From Isochrysis galbana (lineage: Eukaryota; Haptophyta; Isochrysidales; Isochrysidaceae): a stretch of DNA of 64,000 bases. The stretch lies in contig CM030943.1 in NCBI GenBank assembly GCA_018136815.1, positions 2,955,003 to 3,019,002 of the forward strand, read 5' to 3'. Each line of letters opens with the position of its first letter. Position 1 is the stretch's first letter. Shown piece after piece: positions 1 through 9,492 of the stretch. The notes beneath the pieces are model-generated. The model worked only from the letters and a program-made list of their open reading frames with translations. It was not told the DNA's origin and ran no database searches. A program made the position numbers and the translations under genes.

Positions 1-1407
1 CCTGGGCTACCACTTGACGGCCTGCCCGGTTGCCACCTGTCTGAGCTAGCGTTGCCACCACCACCCCCCTTGCGCAACTCGTCGATCCTAGACTTTATCT
101 TGGCTTCGCGGGCCGCCGCTCTCGCGAGCAGCTTGTTGGTGGAGTCCAGCGCGGATCTACGCGATAAGGCTTCTCGGCGCAGCTGCTTCTCCATCTCGCG
201 TGCCATGCCTCCCGAGCCGGAGTAGCTGCTGCTTCGCGCAGCCCAACTCGCGGCCTCAGCATCCGCCTTCTTGACCTCCACGGCGAGCGACAGTGCACGC
301 TCGCGCAGCGTTTGTTGGACGAAGCGAGCGGACCTGAGCGCGAGGGTGCATCCGACGAGGGACACGGCGTGGAGGAACATTTCAGGGAATGGTGTTGCTA
401 GCTCGTGGAAGCGCCTAGACGCACAGGCCACTTACGCAAGCTCCTCCTCGAGGACACCAACATCAGTCGAGCGGAGCATGTCGGCCAACTCGCCCGCGTC
501 CATCGGCGTCAGCTCCTCGAGCAGGGAAACCCAGCCGCCTGCGCCACCATCGCTGAGCGCCGAAAGCAGGTCGCCAAAGAAAGCGCCAAAAGAGTCGCCG
601 CCCACATCGTACTTGGCGTCCTCGGCGCGCCGGCGCGCCTCCCACTCGGCGCTCCACGCCGAAGAGCTTCCGCTGCGCGTGCGCCCAGCCGAGGAGGCGG
701 AGCTACCACGCGGCCTCGCGGACGTCGAGCCGTAGCCAGACCAGTTGCCAGAACGACGTTGTCTACAGGTACGCACACGGGCGGGTGAGTGGTGCACAAG
801 CTTGGTGAAGAAGCGAGGCGGAGCGCGCTCACCGGTCATATTTTGCGCGCTCTTCAGCGTTGGAGAGAACCGAGTAAGCCTCCGCCTTTCATGGGGTCGT
901 GGAAGGCGGGTGAGTGCAGGGGAGGCGCATGGAATCGTGTCATGGTGCCGACATGTGAGGCTGTGAGACATGCTGCGTGTGGTTTGGCAAGGCAGGCACG
1001 GAGGCGAGGGTAGCCATGATAGCCCGGCCCAGTGAGAGAGAGTGAAAGAGGAAGACACAGACAGACTTCTGGAAGCAGGTGCCGGCCCGCTCGCTCACCA
1101 CTCTGGCGAACTGTTGCTGTGCATCTGGCGCTTTGTTGACGTCGGGGTGCGAGCGGAGCGCCGCGCGGCGGTACGCTCGCTTGATCTCGGCGGCAGAGGC
1201 GGCCTCGCTCACGCCGAGCACGGAATAGAAGTCTGCATCCACGCTCAGCCTCGGTGGGCGAGCGCGCGTGGCGCGGAGCGGTGTCGCATAGACGTGCCAG
1301 AGCCGAGAGACGCCAGAGAGACCGGAGGGTCGAGAGAGACGAGAGAGGTGAGAGAGCGGCGGAGTCAGGCTGAGAGCGAGAAGCAGGAAGAGCGGTGGCG
1401 GCATGGA
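1..1407 (-). CDS. DnaJ (J-domain) protein, probably plastid-targeted, 3' end off the window
   Basis: Four exons can be joined in frame: 1407-1099, 885-833, 762-436 and 333-1, with GT-AG introns 1098-886, 832-763 and 435-334 (the last donor is a perfect GTAAGT). Exon 1 gives a hydrophobic leader ([13 protein letters not shown]), a Ser/Arg-rich stretch and the J domain ([10 protein letters not shown], then HPDVN, the HPD loop). Exon 2 completes it with [16 protein letters not shown]. Exon 3 is Gly/Ser-rich, then acidic with WVSLLEEL. Exon 4 is charged and predicted coiled coil, and is still open at base 1. J-domain proteins stimulate Hsp70 ATPase. The leader followed by a basic Ser-rich stretch suggests delivery to a complex plastid. 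A start further upstream at 1467 is possible but would precede the leader. Confidence 0.85.
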
Positions 1408-1588
1408 TTGGGCGCTCGGCTTGGCTCTGCCGTAAGTGCTCCACTGAAAGCGCCGCCGGTCAGGCAAGCGAGGCCGAGGGAGGGAGGGAGGGAGGGAGGG
1501 AAAGACCGGGGGAGGCGGGAGGGAGCCGAGAACGCCGCCACCGCTTCCCCTCTTCAGCAGCTTTCGGAGTAAAGAATTAGTAAACCTA

Positions 1589-1667
1589 CATGATTCACCC
1601 TATGTACTTTACTCGCTATCTTCACCCTATGTACATGATTCACCCTATGTACTTTACTTGCTATCTC
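1589..1667. repeat. short imperfect tandem repeat
   Basis: The phrase TTCACCCTATGTAC recurs three times in about 60 bases, interleaved with ACTTTACT(C/T)GCTATC. It abuts the TTAA/hairpin motif that follows. Confidence 0.7.
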
Positions 1668-1705
1668 TTAAGAGGCGAAGCACCTTCGGAGGTGCTGCGC
1701 GCCGG
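1662..1705 (+). repeat. TTAA plus GC-rich hairpin, piggyBac-like end fragment
   Basis: TATCTCTTAA is followed by a small hairpin (GAAGCACC ... GGTGCT). The same TATCTCTTAA plus hairpin layout occurs at 6537-6580 and 36691-36735, where it precedes acidic open frames. TTAA is the piggyBac target site. From here to 2100 no gene is visible. Confidence 0.4.
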
Positions 1706-2099
1706 TCCGGCGCTGCGCCTCGTCCACCCATGCCTCTCAGACCGCCTCATTGGGAGCTGTAGCGGTATGGGAGGGCGTCTCTATACCAATCCTAGGTAAT
1801 ATCCAAGACCTAACCCCTAGCTCGACGCGCACTGCGAGCTAGATCCCATTTTATATCACCTGAACGGCGCTGCGCGAGCGCCACGCGAAAGGTGCTTGAC
1901 CTGGTTGGAGCACCGGGCTTGCCTCACGCGTCCGCACGCACGCGCGCGCGTATCTGACCATCGCCCAAGCCCCCTCTTTCACTTCTGTCTCCACCCAGTG
2001 CCCAGAGATGCTCATCACGTGACAGCAACAGCACACTCACACACACATCGCTGCCCCTTGCGCAGGCGTCACGAATCTGGGCATGACTCCTCCTCCCAC

Positions 2100-2200
2100 T
2101 GTCACGCTTAGAGGGTTAGACTAGCGGCTGGACCGCCGCTAGGGCTGAAGGGGGAGAGACGGAGGTCGTTTGCCTTCATTTGGTACCCGGTCGGAAAAGG
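2100..2200. repeat. hairpin repeat, copy 1
   Basis: It carries the stem-loop CTAGCGGC-TGGACC-GCCGCTAG at 2121-2142 inside a unit beginning TTAGAGGGTTAGA, also found twice near 4.4-4.6 kb. The following 2166-2197 part recurs inverted at 10363-10393. Confidence 0.75.
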
Positions 2201-2464
2201 GCGCGCAGCCGCCCTTGCTGACCAAGCGACGTCCCCCCGCGAGCACCCCGAAGGAGAGGCCGAGCAGCACCACGTACGCGACGAGAACGCCGTCGCCTTG
2301 GCTCGGCATAAGGGCGCGTCCCGAGAGGCACCGGGCGTGCCGCGCACGAGCGCGTTGAGCGGATGCAGCGGAGCGAGGGCGAAGGCGACGATCCCGAGCG
2401 TGTGGTGCGAGAAGGGGGCACCCACGCCGACGGCGAGCGCGACGCCGGAACGTTGAAAAAAAAA

Positions 2465-2854
2465 ATGGACATACGGGTAAATATGCCATCGAAACGACTT
2501 TTGATTGCCCTCGCGGTGGTCGTCGCCACCGTGGTCGCCGCCATCGTTGTGGCGTTGGTACTCACGAATAAGAAGCAGCCAGACAGATGTAAGGATGTGG
2601 ATGGAGAGTGTGCAAACGATGGAGACTGTTGTCACGATCTCGTGTGTTCCGACCAAAAGTGCCGTACGGTCCCACCGTGTATCGAGAAACGGGGGGCGTG
2701 CAGTTATGGCGACGAGTGCTGTGAAGGACTTGAGTGCAATGACAACGGAGTGTGTGACACGCCATGCCGCGAGCCAGGATCGGTGTGCCAAACTAACTCA
2801 GAGTGCTGTGGTGAATACACGTGTCGTAGTGGTACCTGCAAATATGATGATTGA
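2465..2854 (+). CDS. membrane-anchored protein with three knottin-like Cys repeats
   Basis: The frame encodes about 129 residues from the ATG in MDIRVNMPSKR. An in-frame ATG at 2363 would add a charged, unremarkable leader, so the later start is preferred. A basic N-terminus precedes one membrane segment of about 22 residues (LLIALAVVVATVVAAIVVAL). Three repeats follow, each C-x6-C-x5-CC-x4-C-x4/5-C, starting CKDVDGEC, CIEKRGAC and CREPGSVC. This six-Cys spacing is that of inhibitor-cystine-knot and Dickkopf-type modules, so three disulfide-knotted beads on a signal anchor are likely. Function is unknown. Such folds serve as protease inhibitors, ligands or defence peptides, and nothing here distinguishes these. 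Single exon, no partner gene nearby. Confidence 0.7.
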   Translation: MDIRVNMPSKRLLIALAVVVATVVAAIVVALVLTNKKQPDRCKDVDGECANDGDCCHDLVCSDQKCRTVPPCIEKRGACSYGDECCEGLECNDNGVCDTPCREPGSVCQTNSECCGEYTCRSGTCKYDD

Positions 2855-4395
2855 TTCACACGCACAGCTTTTAAAACCCGTAACGAAACACACACAAACC
2901 CAAATACACACGGACATACACGCTACGAGCCTTAAGGATCCTCTCACTGTCCAGTAAGAGGAATCGTTCAGAATTTGTTGGTCACTCGAGTTCGATGCTC
3001 AGGTCATGCAGCTCCCTTTCGATCCCGGGCCGTCGCGCCGCACGGCCACATGAGGAGCTGCACCTCCAGGCGTCCAAGCGAGCGCTTCTCGACGTCAATC
3101 GGGCCGTGGCCGTGGCCCTGGGCGTCGGGCCGGATCGAATCGAGGCATTCCTGCGGTGCGAGGGGCCAGGACGGGTTAGTACGAGTGTGTGCGACCCTCA
3201 AGAACCAGCGTGCGACCTACTCATAGTTGTTGCGTCAGCTCGCGAGCTCGCAGGGTTTTGGAGCTTACACTGATATCAGTACCTTGTATCAGCTTGCAAG
3301 CTGCAACAACAAAACTGACGTCCTAAAAACAAAACTGCCGGCGCCGCGCCGCCGCTAATGCCTTGCCACGCTCGCGAGGGGACTACAGCCACAGAGTGCG
3401 AGCGATGCGCAATGGGAGTATGCGAGTGCAATTGAACCTCCACCTCACTCTCACTCTTCAGAAGTGGGAGGATCTGCACAGTAATCCACTGGGGCAAGAA
3501 TCCTCAAAAATGGGGCGTTGATGATAATCTGACAGAGCCCAGCCCACTCCCTGCTACAGATCCAAAAAAGACGCTCGCCCAGGAAAGACCTTCATCGGAT
3601 ACCAAAAAAACTCCCAACGGCTTCGAACCGCGCACTTCTGGCGACCTGCACATACGTGAACTTCAATGAGCCACTACGACCAGAACTTCGACAGAATGCA
3701 ACTAACCAAACCAAGTACTTTTGTCTTCTAGGCGGCCCCGCCCTCCTGCATCATTCTGTCATGAGTTCTTTCTCCCAGTTTCTGGAGGGTAGCCGAGCAG
3801 AGCGGAGCGCAGCGGCCTCGCTCGCAGGGGTATGCAGAGCTCTGAGGCCTGCGGCCTGCGGTCGTACGTACTGGTACTAGTACTACTACAACTAAAAGTA
3901 AAAAGTAAAAATATCGCTATGTTGTCGTTTTAATTCTATCTGTTAGCTGAGAGGTGATATCAGTGATCTGCCTCAATTGAGCTCTTACTAATATCAGAAA
4001 GCTGATATTAGTACTGATACAACAACTATGGACCTACTAGTCACCCCCCACCCTGCTCGCGAGAGCTCTGGGCTCTGCATGGCCACCACCTCCAGGCCAT
4101 TCTTCGGCCGATCGCGGGCGATCGGACGTCGCGGAAGCTCCGCGTTTCTAATACTGATGCGCCCCACATTCACCACTCTGATTCCCTTCCGTGAGCGCCC
4201 GCCCCAATCTCCCAAAATAGCCCGCCACGCGCGGGGGAAGGGAGGGGGGTCCCTCACCGACGCCATTGCCCTTCGTGGGGTGGGAGGGGGTCGTTCGGAG
4301 GGGGGAGGGAGTTGGCGGGGCAGGTAGGGGGGGACCCTAAGGAATCCTTGGACACCCAGGGGAGGTGGGAAATAGTGGTTAAAATGAGTGAGTGA
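2855..4395. other. intergenic, no gene recognised
   Basis: No convincing coding region. Visible structure: the palindrome ACTGATATCAGT at 3267-3278 and a 10-bp inverted repeat CTAATATCAG / CTGATATTAG at 3988-4011 with a 4-base loop. Both share the GATATCAG word, so the stretch may be remnants of one small element. Confidence 0.5.
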
Positions 4396-4401
4396 CCGGG
4401 C

Positions 4402-4585
4402 TACCTCTTGACTTGGTCCACTGTCACCCTTAGAGGGTTAGACTAGCGGCTGGACCGCCGCTAGGGCGGAAGGGGGAGAGACGGAGGAGAGAGTCGCCCG
4501 CGCGCCTCTTGACTTGGTCCACTGTCACCCTTAGAGGGTTAGACTAGCGGCTGGACCGCCGCTAGGGCGGAAGGGGGAGAGAGAG
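4402..4585. repeat. tandem pair of hairpin repeats
   Basis: Two nearly identical units about 100 bases apart each contain TGACTTGGTCCACTGTCACC, TTAGAGGGTTAGA and the stem-loop CTAGCGGC-TGGACC-GCCGCTAG (4443-4464 and 4544-4565). The 2.1-kb copy is a third member. Confidence 0.8.
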
Positions 4586-4619
4586 AGTCGCCGATGCGCC
4601 GCCCCCTCTCGAAAAGAGG

Positions 4620-5100
4620 CGCAGCGAGGGCCCCTCCCCTCCCCTCCCTCCCCTCTCCCCCTCTCCCCCTCTCTCCCCTCTCCCCCTCTCTCCCCTCCCC
4701 CCCCCCCCCTCTCTCCCTCTCTCTCCTCCCCTCCCCCCCCCCCCCCCTCTCTCCCCTCTCTCCCCTCTCCCCTCTCTCTCCCCTCTCTTTTCCCCTCCCC
4801 CTCTCCCCTTTCTTCCCCTCCCCCCTCTCTCCACCTTTCCCCCTCCCTCCCCCCCCTCTCCCCTCCCCCTCCCCCTCCGGGCGCCAGTTTTGACCGCAGC
4901 TATCCCTCCCCCCCCCCCCCCCCCCCGCCGCCGCGTGGCCTCCCCCCCCCCCCCCCCCCCCTCCCCCCCCCCCCCCTCCCCTCCCCTCTCCCCGGCCGCG
5001 TCTCCCTCTCCGCCCCCCCACACACCCCTTCCCCCGCCGCGCGCCCCTTCCCTTCCGCTCTCCCCCACTCCTCCCCCCCCACAGCCCTTCACCTCCAGCC
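4620..5100 (+). promoter_or_regulatory. poly-pyrimidine tract upstream of eS8
   Basis: About 480 bases are almost wholly C and T on the plus strand, including C runs of 9 to 18, and end just before the eS8 start codon. It probably spans the promoter and 5' leader. Pyrimidine-rich leaders occur in ribosomal protein genes, but no transcription start can be read here. Confidence 0.4.
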
Positions 5101-6038
5101 ATGGGCATCTCTCGCGACTCGCAGCACAAGCGCCGGCTCACCGGTGGCAAACGACCCCACCATCACAAGAAGCGCAAGCACGAGATGGGCCGCCAGATGG
5201 CGATGACCAAGATTGGCCCCAAGCGCATCCACCCTGTCCGCTGCCGTGGGGGGAACATGAAGTTCCGAGGCATCAGGCTTGACACAGGCAACTACTCGTG
5301 GGGGTCAGAGGTCTGCACGCGCAAGACGCGCATCTTGGACGTCGTCTACAACGCGTCCAACAACGAGCTTGTCCGCACCAAGACCCTTGTGAAGGGCGCT
5401 ATCGTCCAAGTCGACGCTACGTGAGCATCCACCCCGCCCCAGCGGCGCGAGTGGTCCGGGGAGCGAGGGGCGTGGTAGCTAGTGAGGGAAACCCATCTCA
5501 TCCCCGCGTCGGCGTCCACTCCAGAGCGGTGCTTCTGCCAAGCGCTCGGAGCGGTGCTCACCTTGCCATGCCATTGTTGGGCGCAGGCCATTCCGTCAGT
5601 GGTACGAGGCGCATTATGGGTCCACGTTGGGTAGGAAGCGTAAGGACAAGTCGGGCGAAGAGGGCGAGCCGGCGGCTCCTGTGAAGCGCTCCAACTCTGT
5701 GCGCCCGCCCACCGCCCCATTTTCTGTCTGCCCTCCAATGACAGTGCATGAGGCGGCGGCAGACACTCCTATGTGACACAGCACTTGAAGCTTTCCCCAA
5801 TGCGTGAGCCACCTCTCACCCGCATCTGCGTGCTCGACCTGTGTAGGTGCAAAAGAAGGTTGCGGCCCGCCAGGCGGAGAAGGTCATCGACCCCAATATC
5901 AACTCGCAATTTGACACCGGCCGCCTGCTTGCGTGCATCTCATCGCGCCCTGGCCAATGCGGTCGCTGTGATGGCTACATCCTTGAGGGCAAGGAGCTGG
6001 AGTTCTACGTGAAGAAGATGGCTCGCAAGAAGAAGTAA
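5101..6038 (+). CDS. RPS8: 40S ribosomal protein eS8
   Basis: Three exons, 5101-5420, 5587-5698 and 5847-6038, join to 624 bases (207 residues), the usual eS8 length. Introns are GT-AG: 5421-5586 (GTGAGC ... CGCAG) and 5699-5846 (GTGCGC ... TGTAG). Exon 1 begins [17 protein letters not shown] and carries [10 protein letters not shown] and [11 protein letters not shown]. Exon 2 gives [19 protein letters not shown]. Exon 3 gives [20 protein letters not shown] and [12 protein letters not shown]. eS8 is a structural protein of the cytosolic small ribosomal subunit that binds 18S rRNA. The second donor was chosen because it joins SN-S to VQKK exactly as in plant eS8. Confidence 0.96.
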
Positions 6039-6536
6039 TCATTCTTTGCCGTTTCCCTAGAGCCGTAGACTTATCGCCCGATCGCCCGTGGTTTCCCCCT
6101 ACCGGGCATGCCACACTTGGGGAGGGCAACCTGAGGAGGACTTGGCGCGGTGCCCCGCTCGCAGAGGGCAACGGATCCCCACGGTGGCGGCGCTGTCTAC
6201 TCCCGGTGCTTGGCTTTCGCTTTGGCAGCCACGGTTGGCGGTGCGCAAACTGAGCACAACGTACGCGACTCAGGTTGTGAGCGTCGCTTATCTTAAGAGG
6301 TGTCTGCTGCTTGCGTTTGTGCCGCTTCCATGACCGAGCTGTGAGACTGAGTGACATGGGTCAGTGCCTAGCTTCATGTTTATGGGTCCGCGTCAGCTCC
6401 CGAGAGGATGCTGGAAACCTCATGGGCAAGAAAATTTCTCAATGCACTCACTGAAGACGATAAAGGTAGACTAAAGCTAAAGATAAGTACGAACCTCAGC
6501 CTCGTGGAAACCTCATAGTCATAGTGAATATTTAAT
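6039..6536. other. 3' flank of eS8, no gene recognised
   Basis: Mixed-composition sequence. TTAAGAGGTG near 6293 resembles the TTAA-hairpin ends seen elsewhere, but no element can be delimited. Confidence 0.5.
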
Positions 6537-6580
6537 ATCTCTTAAGCGGCGGGGGGAAGCACCCGCGAAGGTGCTTCGAC
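6537..6580 (+). repeat. TTAA plus hairpin, piggyBac-like 5' end
   Basis: ATCTCTTAA followed by GAAGCACC-CGCGAA-GGTGCTTC (8-bp stem) directly precedes an acidic open frame. Closely matched at 36691-36735. Confidence 0.5.
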
Positions 6581-7242
6581 GTGCCCACATGGCCCCCACC
6601 ATCGCGGTGGCCCCCGATGGCTTGGAGCCGGAGGAGATGGGCGGGGATGTGCCCATGGGTCTCGAGGTCGACGCTTATCCATCGGATGACGACGAACCGC
6701 CCGACAATTCCGACCCCTACACATTTGCGGGTGACGACGACGAGGAGGAGGGCGTCGAGGATGCCATCGAGGTGGAGGTGGAAGTGGGGCGCGACGTGAC
6801 AGCCTCTCAGAGCGAGAATGATGGAGATGCCACACCATCCATGGGGAACGGTTGCGCGCCGGCTGTTGGCCACGTCCTGCAAGCCTGTGCGGGTCTTGGA
6901 GCTGACAGCCCTACCACGGCGCCCGCTGTGGTTACGGCGGAAGCGCAAAGAAGCTCCCGGCCACCAGGTCTCGAGACGCTCACCGTCGATGCTGTGGCGC
7001 AGCTGAAGGTGTCGGAGCTCAAGATGCACCTCATGTGGCGTGCCCTCCCAGTCTACGGCGACAAGGCTACGCTCGCCAGCCGCCTTCGAGACGGTCTCGA
7101 ACAAGGCGCACGTCTTCTGCAGACGATCACTTCTCGGGCGACTACCAGCGCTGCAGGCGGCAAGAAGCTAGAGGCATGGAACTGGGTGCCCCTCAGTGTT
7201 GCCCGCCCTATCCCTCGCCCCGCAATCAACCTACTTTTATAA
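6571..7242 (+). pseudogene. acidic N-terminus plus SAP-like domain, probable piggyBac-type transposase N-terminal part
   Basis: The open frame gives up to 223 residues; starts at 6571 and 6589 are both possible. An acidic region (SDDDEPPDNSDPYTF, then a run of Asp/Glu) is followed near residues 135-175 by a SAP-like helix-helix motif (LTVDAVAQLKVSELKMHL, then DKATLASRLRDGL). SAP domains bind DNA. Acidic N-termini of this kind are usual in piggyBac transposases, and the C-terminal part of such a protein lies 1 kb downstream. The frame runs straight into a dispersed repeat at 7227, so its last residues are repeat-derived and the catalytic core is missing. It could instead be a separate SAP protein. 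Confidence 0.5.
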
Positions 7243-7386
7243 GTGGGGGTCAATGGGGGCCTCGCGCCCCCCTCTCTCCATCGCGGACACCCCCCGGGGT
7301 GGGCCCGTACATTCAACCCCAGCCCCTGCCCTCTGGCAGGGGCAGGGCACTCATCAATTCAGCCCAGACCCCTAGTGGGCGCGGGT
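7227..7386. repeat. dispersed repeat, copy 1
   Basis: About 160 bases beginning CAACCTACTTTTATAAGTGG and ending CAGACCCCTAGTGG recur in the same orientation at 23848-24010 with small differences. Confidence 0.85.
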
Positions 7387-8138
7387 CGCGAGCCGCACTC
7401 CCAGGCCCGCATGGGCCTGCTCTCGTACTGACTCCCCCCCCATCCCTGGTCGCCAGGCAGACAGGGGCCTCAGGGCTGCACCCAAGGCCAGCGAGGCGAG
7501 CGAGGGAGAGGCAGGGGGGGCCAGGGGCTGAGCCCCAGCCTCCACTGCCCCCTGAGCTGCCCCTGCTGGTCCTCTGGGCGCCCCTGAAGGACCTCTGAGA
7601 GCAGGCCATGGCGCGCCGCATGGCGACGCGCCGCAGGGACCGGGGCGGAAGAGAATGGAACGAGGGAGAGGGGGGGATTTGCACCCCCCCCGATGGAGTG
7701 TGGTGAGAAACGAGACCCATTTGCGTTAGCAAATGGGCGGAGGGGGGCGGCTGGCGACAGGAGGAAGAGGAGGAGGGAGAGACTCAAGACGCCTACGGGA
7801 ACCACTGTGGCAGGTATCTCGAGGCGCAGTCTTTTATTTCTCGAGGACAGCTCGCGGCGAGAGCTGTAAGGGCCGTTCTTTTTTGACGAGAGGTTCCCCC
7901 CCCCCCCCCGGTGCTTTTTCCCGGAGAGTCGGCCGGCGTCGACCGGTCCGCCTCAATGGGTTTTCCCCCATTTTAACTTGTGGGGAGTTAGAATGGGAGC
8001 CGGGGGCATGCGAGGGGGGAGATGTGGAGGGGTGCATAGTACATAGTAGTATGTATCTGTGACAACAGCATGCGCAAGGTGTACGGGCAGGTGCGCTGAG
8101 GGCTGTCGTGTTAGTACCGGGCTAGTGAGAGTAGTGGT
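7387..8138. other. GC-rich stretch, no gene recognised
   Basis: Contains short inverted words such as CCCTGCC/GGCAGGG and long C/G runs. Open frames here have only biased composition. Confidence 0.5.
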
Positions 8139-8216
8139 AAAACTATTGTTATAGTTTGAACTATGGAGCGTGCCGCGACCGCTCCCGAGCCCCAGGCGAC
8201 CCTCGCCACCGCGCCC
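8139..8216 (+). mobile_element. shared LINE-type 5' module, copy A
   Basis: Begins AAAACTATTGTTATAGTTT, then an ATG reading MERAATAPEPQATLATAP in one frame. The same start occurs at 31495, 39457 (minus) and 44451, and degenerately at 13033 and 32968. Here it passes at about 8217 into piggyBac-type coding sequence. Confidence 0.75.
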
Positions 8217-9466
8217 CGGTGTACGATACCGCAGAAAAGGCGCACAAAGACATTGATGTATTGCGGTTGGAAATAATTCACGACTACAATCAGCATATGA
8301 ATAACGTGGACCGTTTCGATCAATTATCTCATTATTACAACCTGGACGGCATGGGTTGGCGCGATCGTAAGTGGTGGCATCCCGTCTTCAAGGGCTTGTT
8401 GAAAGCTTGCTGCGACAATGCATATTGCCTCTACAAGAAGCAGTTCGAACTTGAAAAAGCGGCGGAGATCGTGGCTATCCAAGCACTGCTCAATATGGGT
8501 ACAGCGCTATCTGACTCCCCAGCTAGCAATACTCGCAGGTGAATGTGGGTGTGAATTTTCGCCTTTCCGAAACACAGACACAACGTCACAACAACTCACA
8601 AAAGCCCAATATCAAAATGCAATACTCAGCCGTTCCAGGGGCTCGCGACGCCACAGACACACACCGGTACTAATTCGTCGCTTGGCCATTGCAAATACGC
8701 TGTTACACTTCACACCTCTACCCCTCCACTCAGAATTGAAGCCATAAAGGAGAAGGAAAAGAGAATCCAACGGAAGAAGCACATGTCACACTTTCATTTT
8801 CTCGAGAAGATTTCGGAGGGTTTGTTCATCGAGGGCCTGAACCATGGCCGGCCCGAGGCCGAGCACATAAAGCTCGACGAGTACACCGCCGAACAGCTTG
8901 CGGAGCTTGTCGAAACGACGAAGCGTCGATGCCAGCGCCCTCGAGTGAGGAACCCGCGTCAAAATGTGTTCGAAGATTTCCTATGCGCACAGGGTGAGGA
9001 CCTACGTGAGCACAGCATCAGGTCAGTGCCAAAGTGGGCGGTTGAGCGGGGCCGCGCCTACTGCGCCTTCGGAGCCTGCCCTGATGCAGCGAGCAAGGCC
9101 AGCAGCTCGTCTCACAGGCACAAGCAAGCACCGCGTGCAAAAGCAGGCTCAGGTGTGTGGTGCACGCGGTGCAATCGTGCGTTCCATCCAGCGTGCTACA
9201 CCATTTACCATCGCGGCGCACAATCGTTCGACGAGCTCGCCGTCAAGACGCCGCCTGCCAACAAGAAGTCGAATAAAGCTGCGGGCTCATCGCGAGGCGC
9301 CAAGAGGCGCCTCATGGACTCCGACTCCGAAGACAACTCGATTGAGCCGCAGTCGTGGGGCGCTCCACAACCCACGATCCCATGCATCCAGGCGAAGCTT
9401 TTGACCGAGAACGAGAGAAAGCAGAGAATTATAACGATAAATGCCGAACGACGAAGAGAAGCCTAA
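8217..9466 (+). pseudogene. piggyBac-type transposase, C-terminal half
   Basis: Two exons, 8217-8538 and 8734-9466, joined across a GT-AG intron (8539-8733, GTGAAT ... CTCAG) that keeps frame. Exon 1 carries HDYNQHMNNVDRFDQLSHYY and RKWWHPVFKGLLKACCDNAY, the conserved NxxMxxVDxxDQ block and following helices of DDE_Tnp_1_7. Exon 2 ends in a Cys/His-rich domain (YCAFGAC, WCTRCNRAFHPACY, then YH), the C-terminal zinc-binding domain of piggyBac proteins. The first part of the catalytic domain is absent, so the copy is dead by itself. A possible N-terminal piece lies at 6571-7242. Retention of an intron argues against an origin as a spliced retrocopy. Confidence 0.8.
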
Positions 9467-9492
9467 CGAGTGTCGATTCGCGAATGCGACAG
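9398..9492 (+). mobile_element. shared 3' module, copy A
   Basis: TTTTGACCGAGAACGAG, ATTATAACGATAAAT and TCGATTCGCGAATGCGACA occur in this order here, at 32389-32481, and inverted at 24011-24108. In this copy it overlaps the last codons of the piggyBac frame. Confidence 0.75.

Noticed and set aside
2363..2464. Upstream ATG extending the knottin-like protein by 34 residues
   Set aside because: The extension is charged and would put a long hydrophilic tail before the signal anchor. The ATG at 2465 gives a conventional short basic N-terminus.
3605..3690. tRNA-like B box (GGTTCGAAGCC on the minus strand) followed by a T run
   Set aside because: No 7-bp acceptor stem, T stem only partly pairs and no convincing D arm, so a tRNA cannot be supported.
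4594..4893. Open frames in the C/T tract before eS8, in several frames
   Set aside because: They encode only Pro/Ser/Leu or Gly/Arg/Glu strings because the DNA is two-base sequence. The same applies to frames at 11.9-12.8, 26.9-27.6, 35.9-36.5, 48.0-49.6 and 62.7-63.9 kb.
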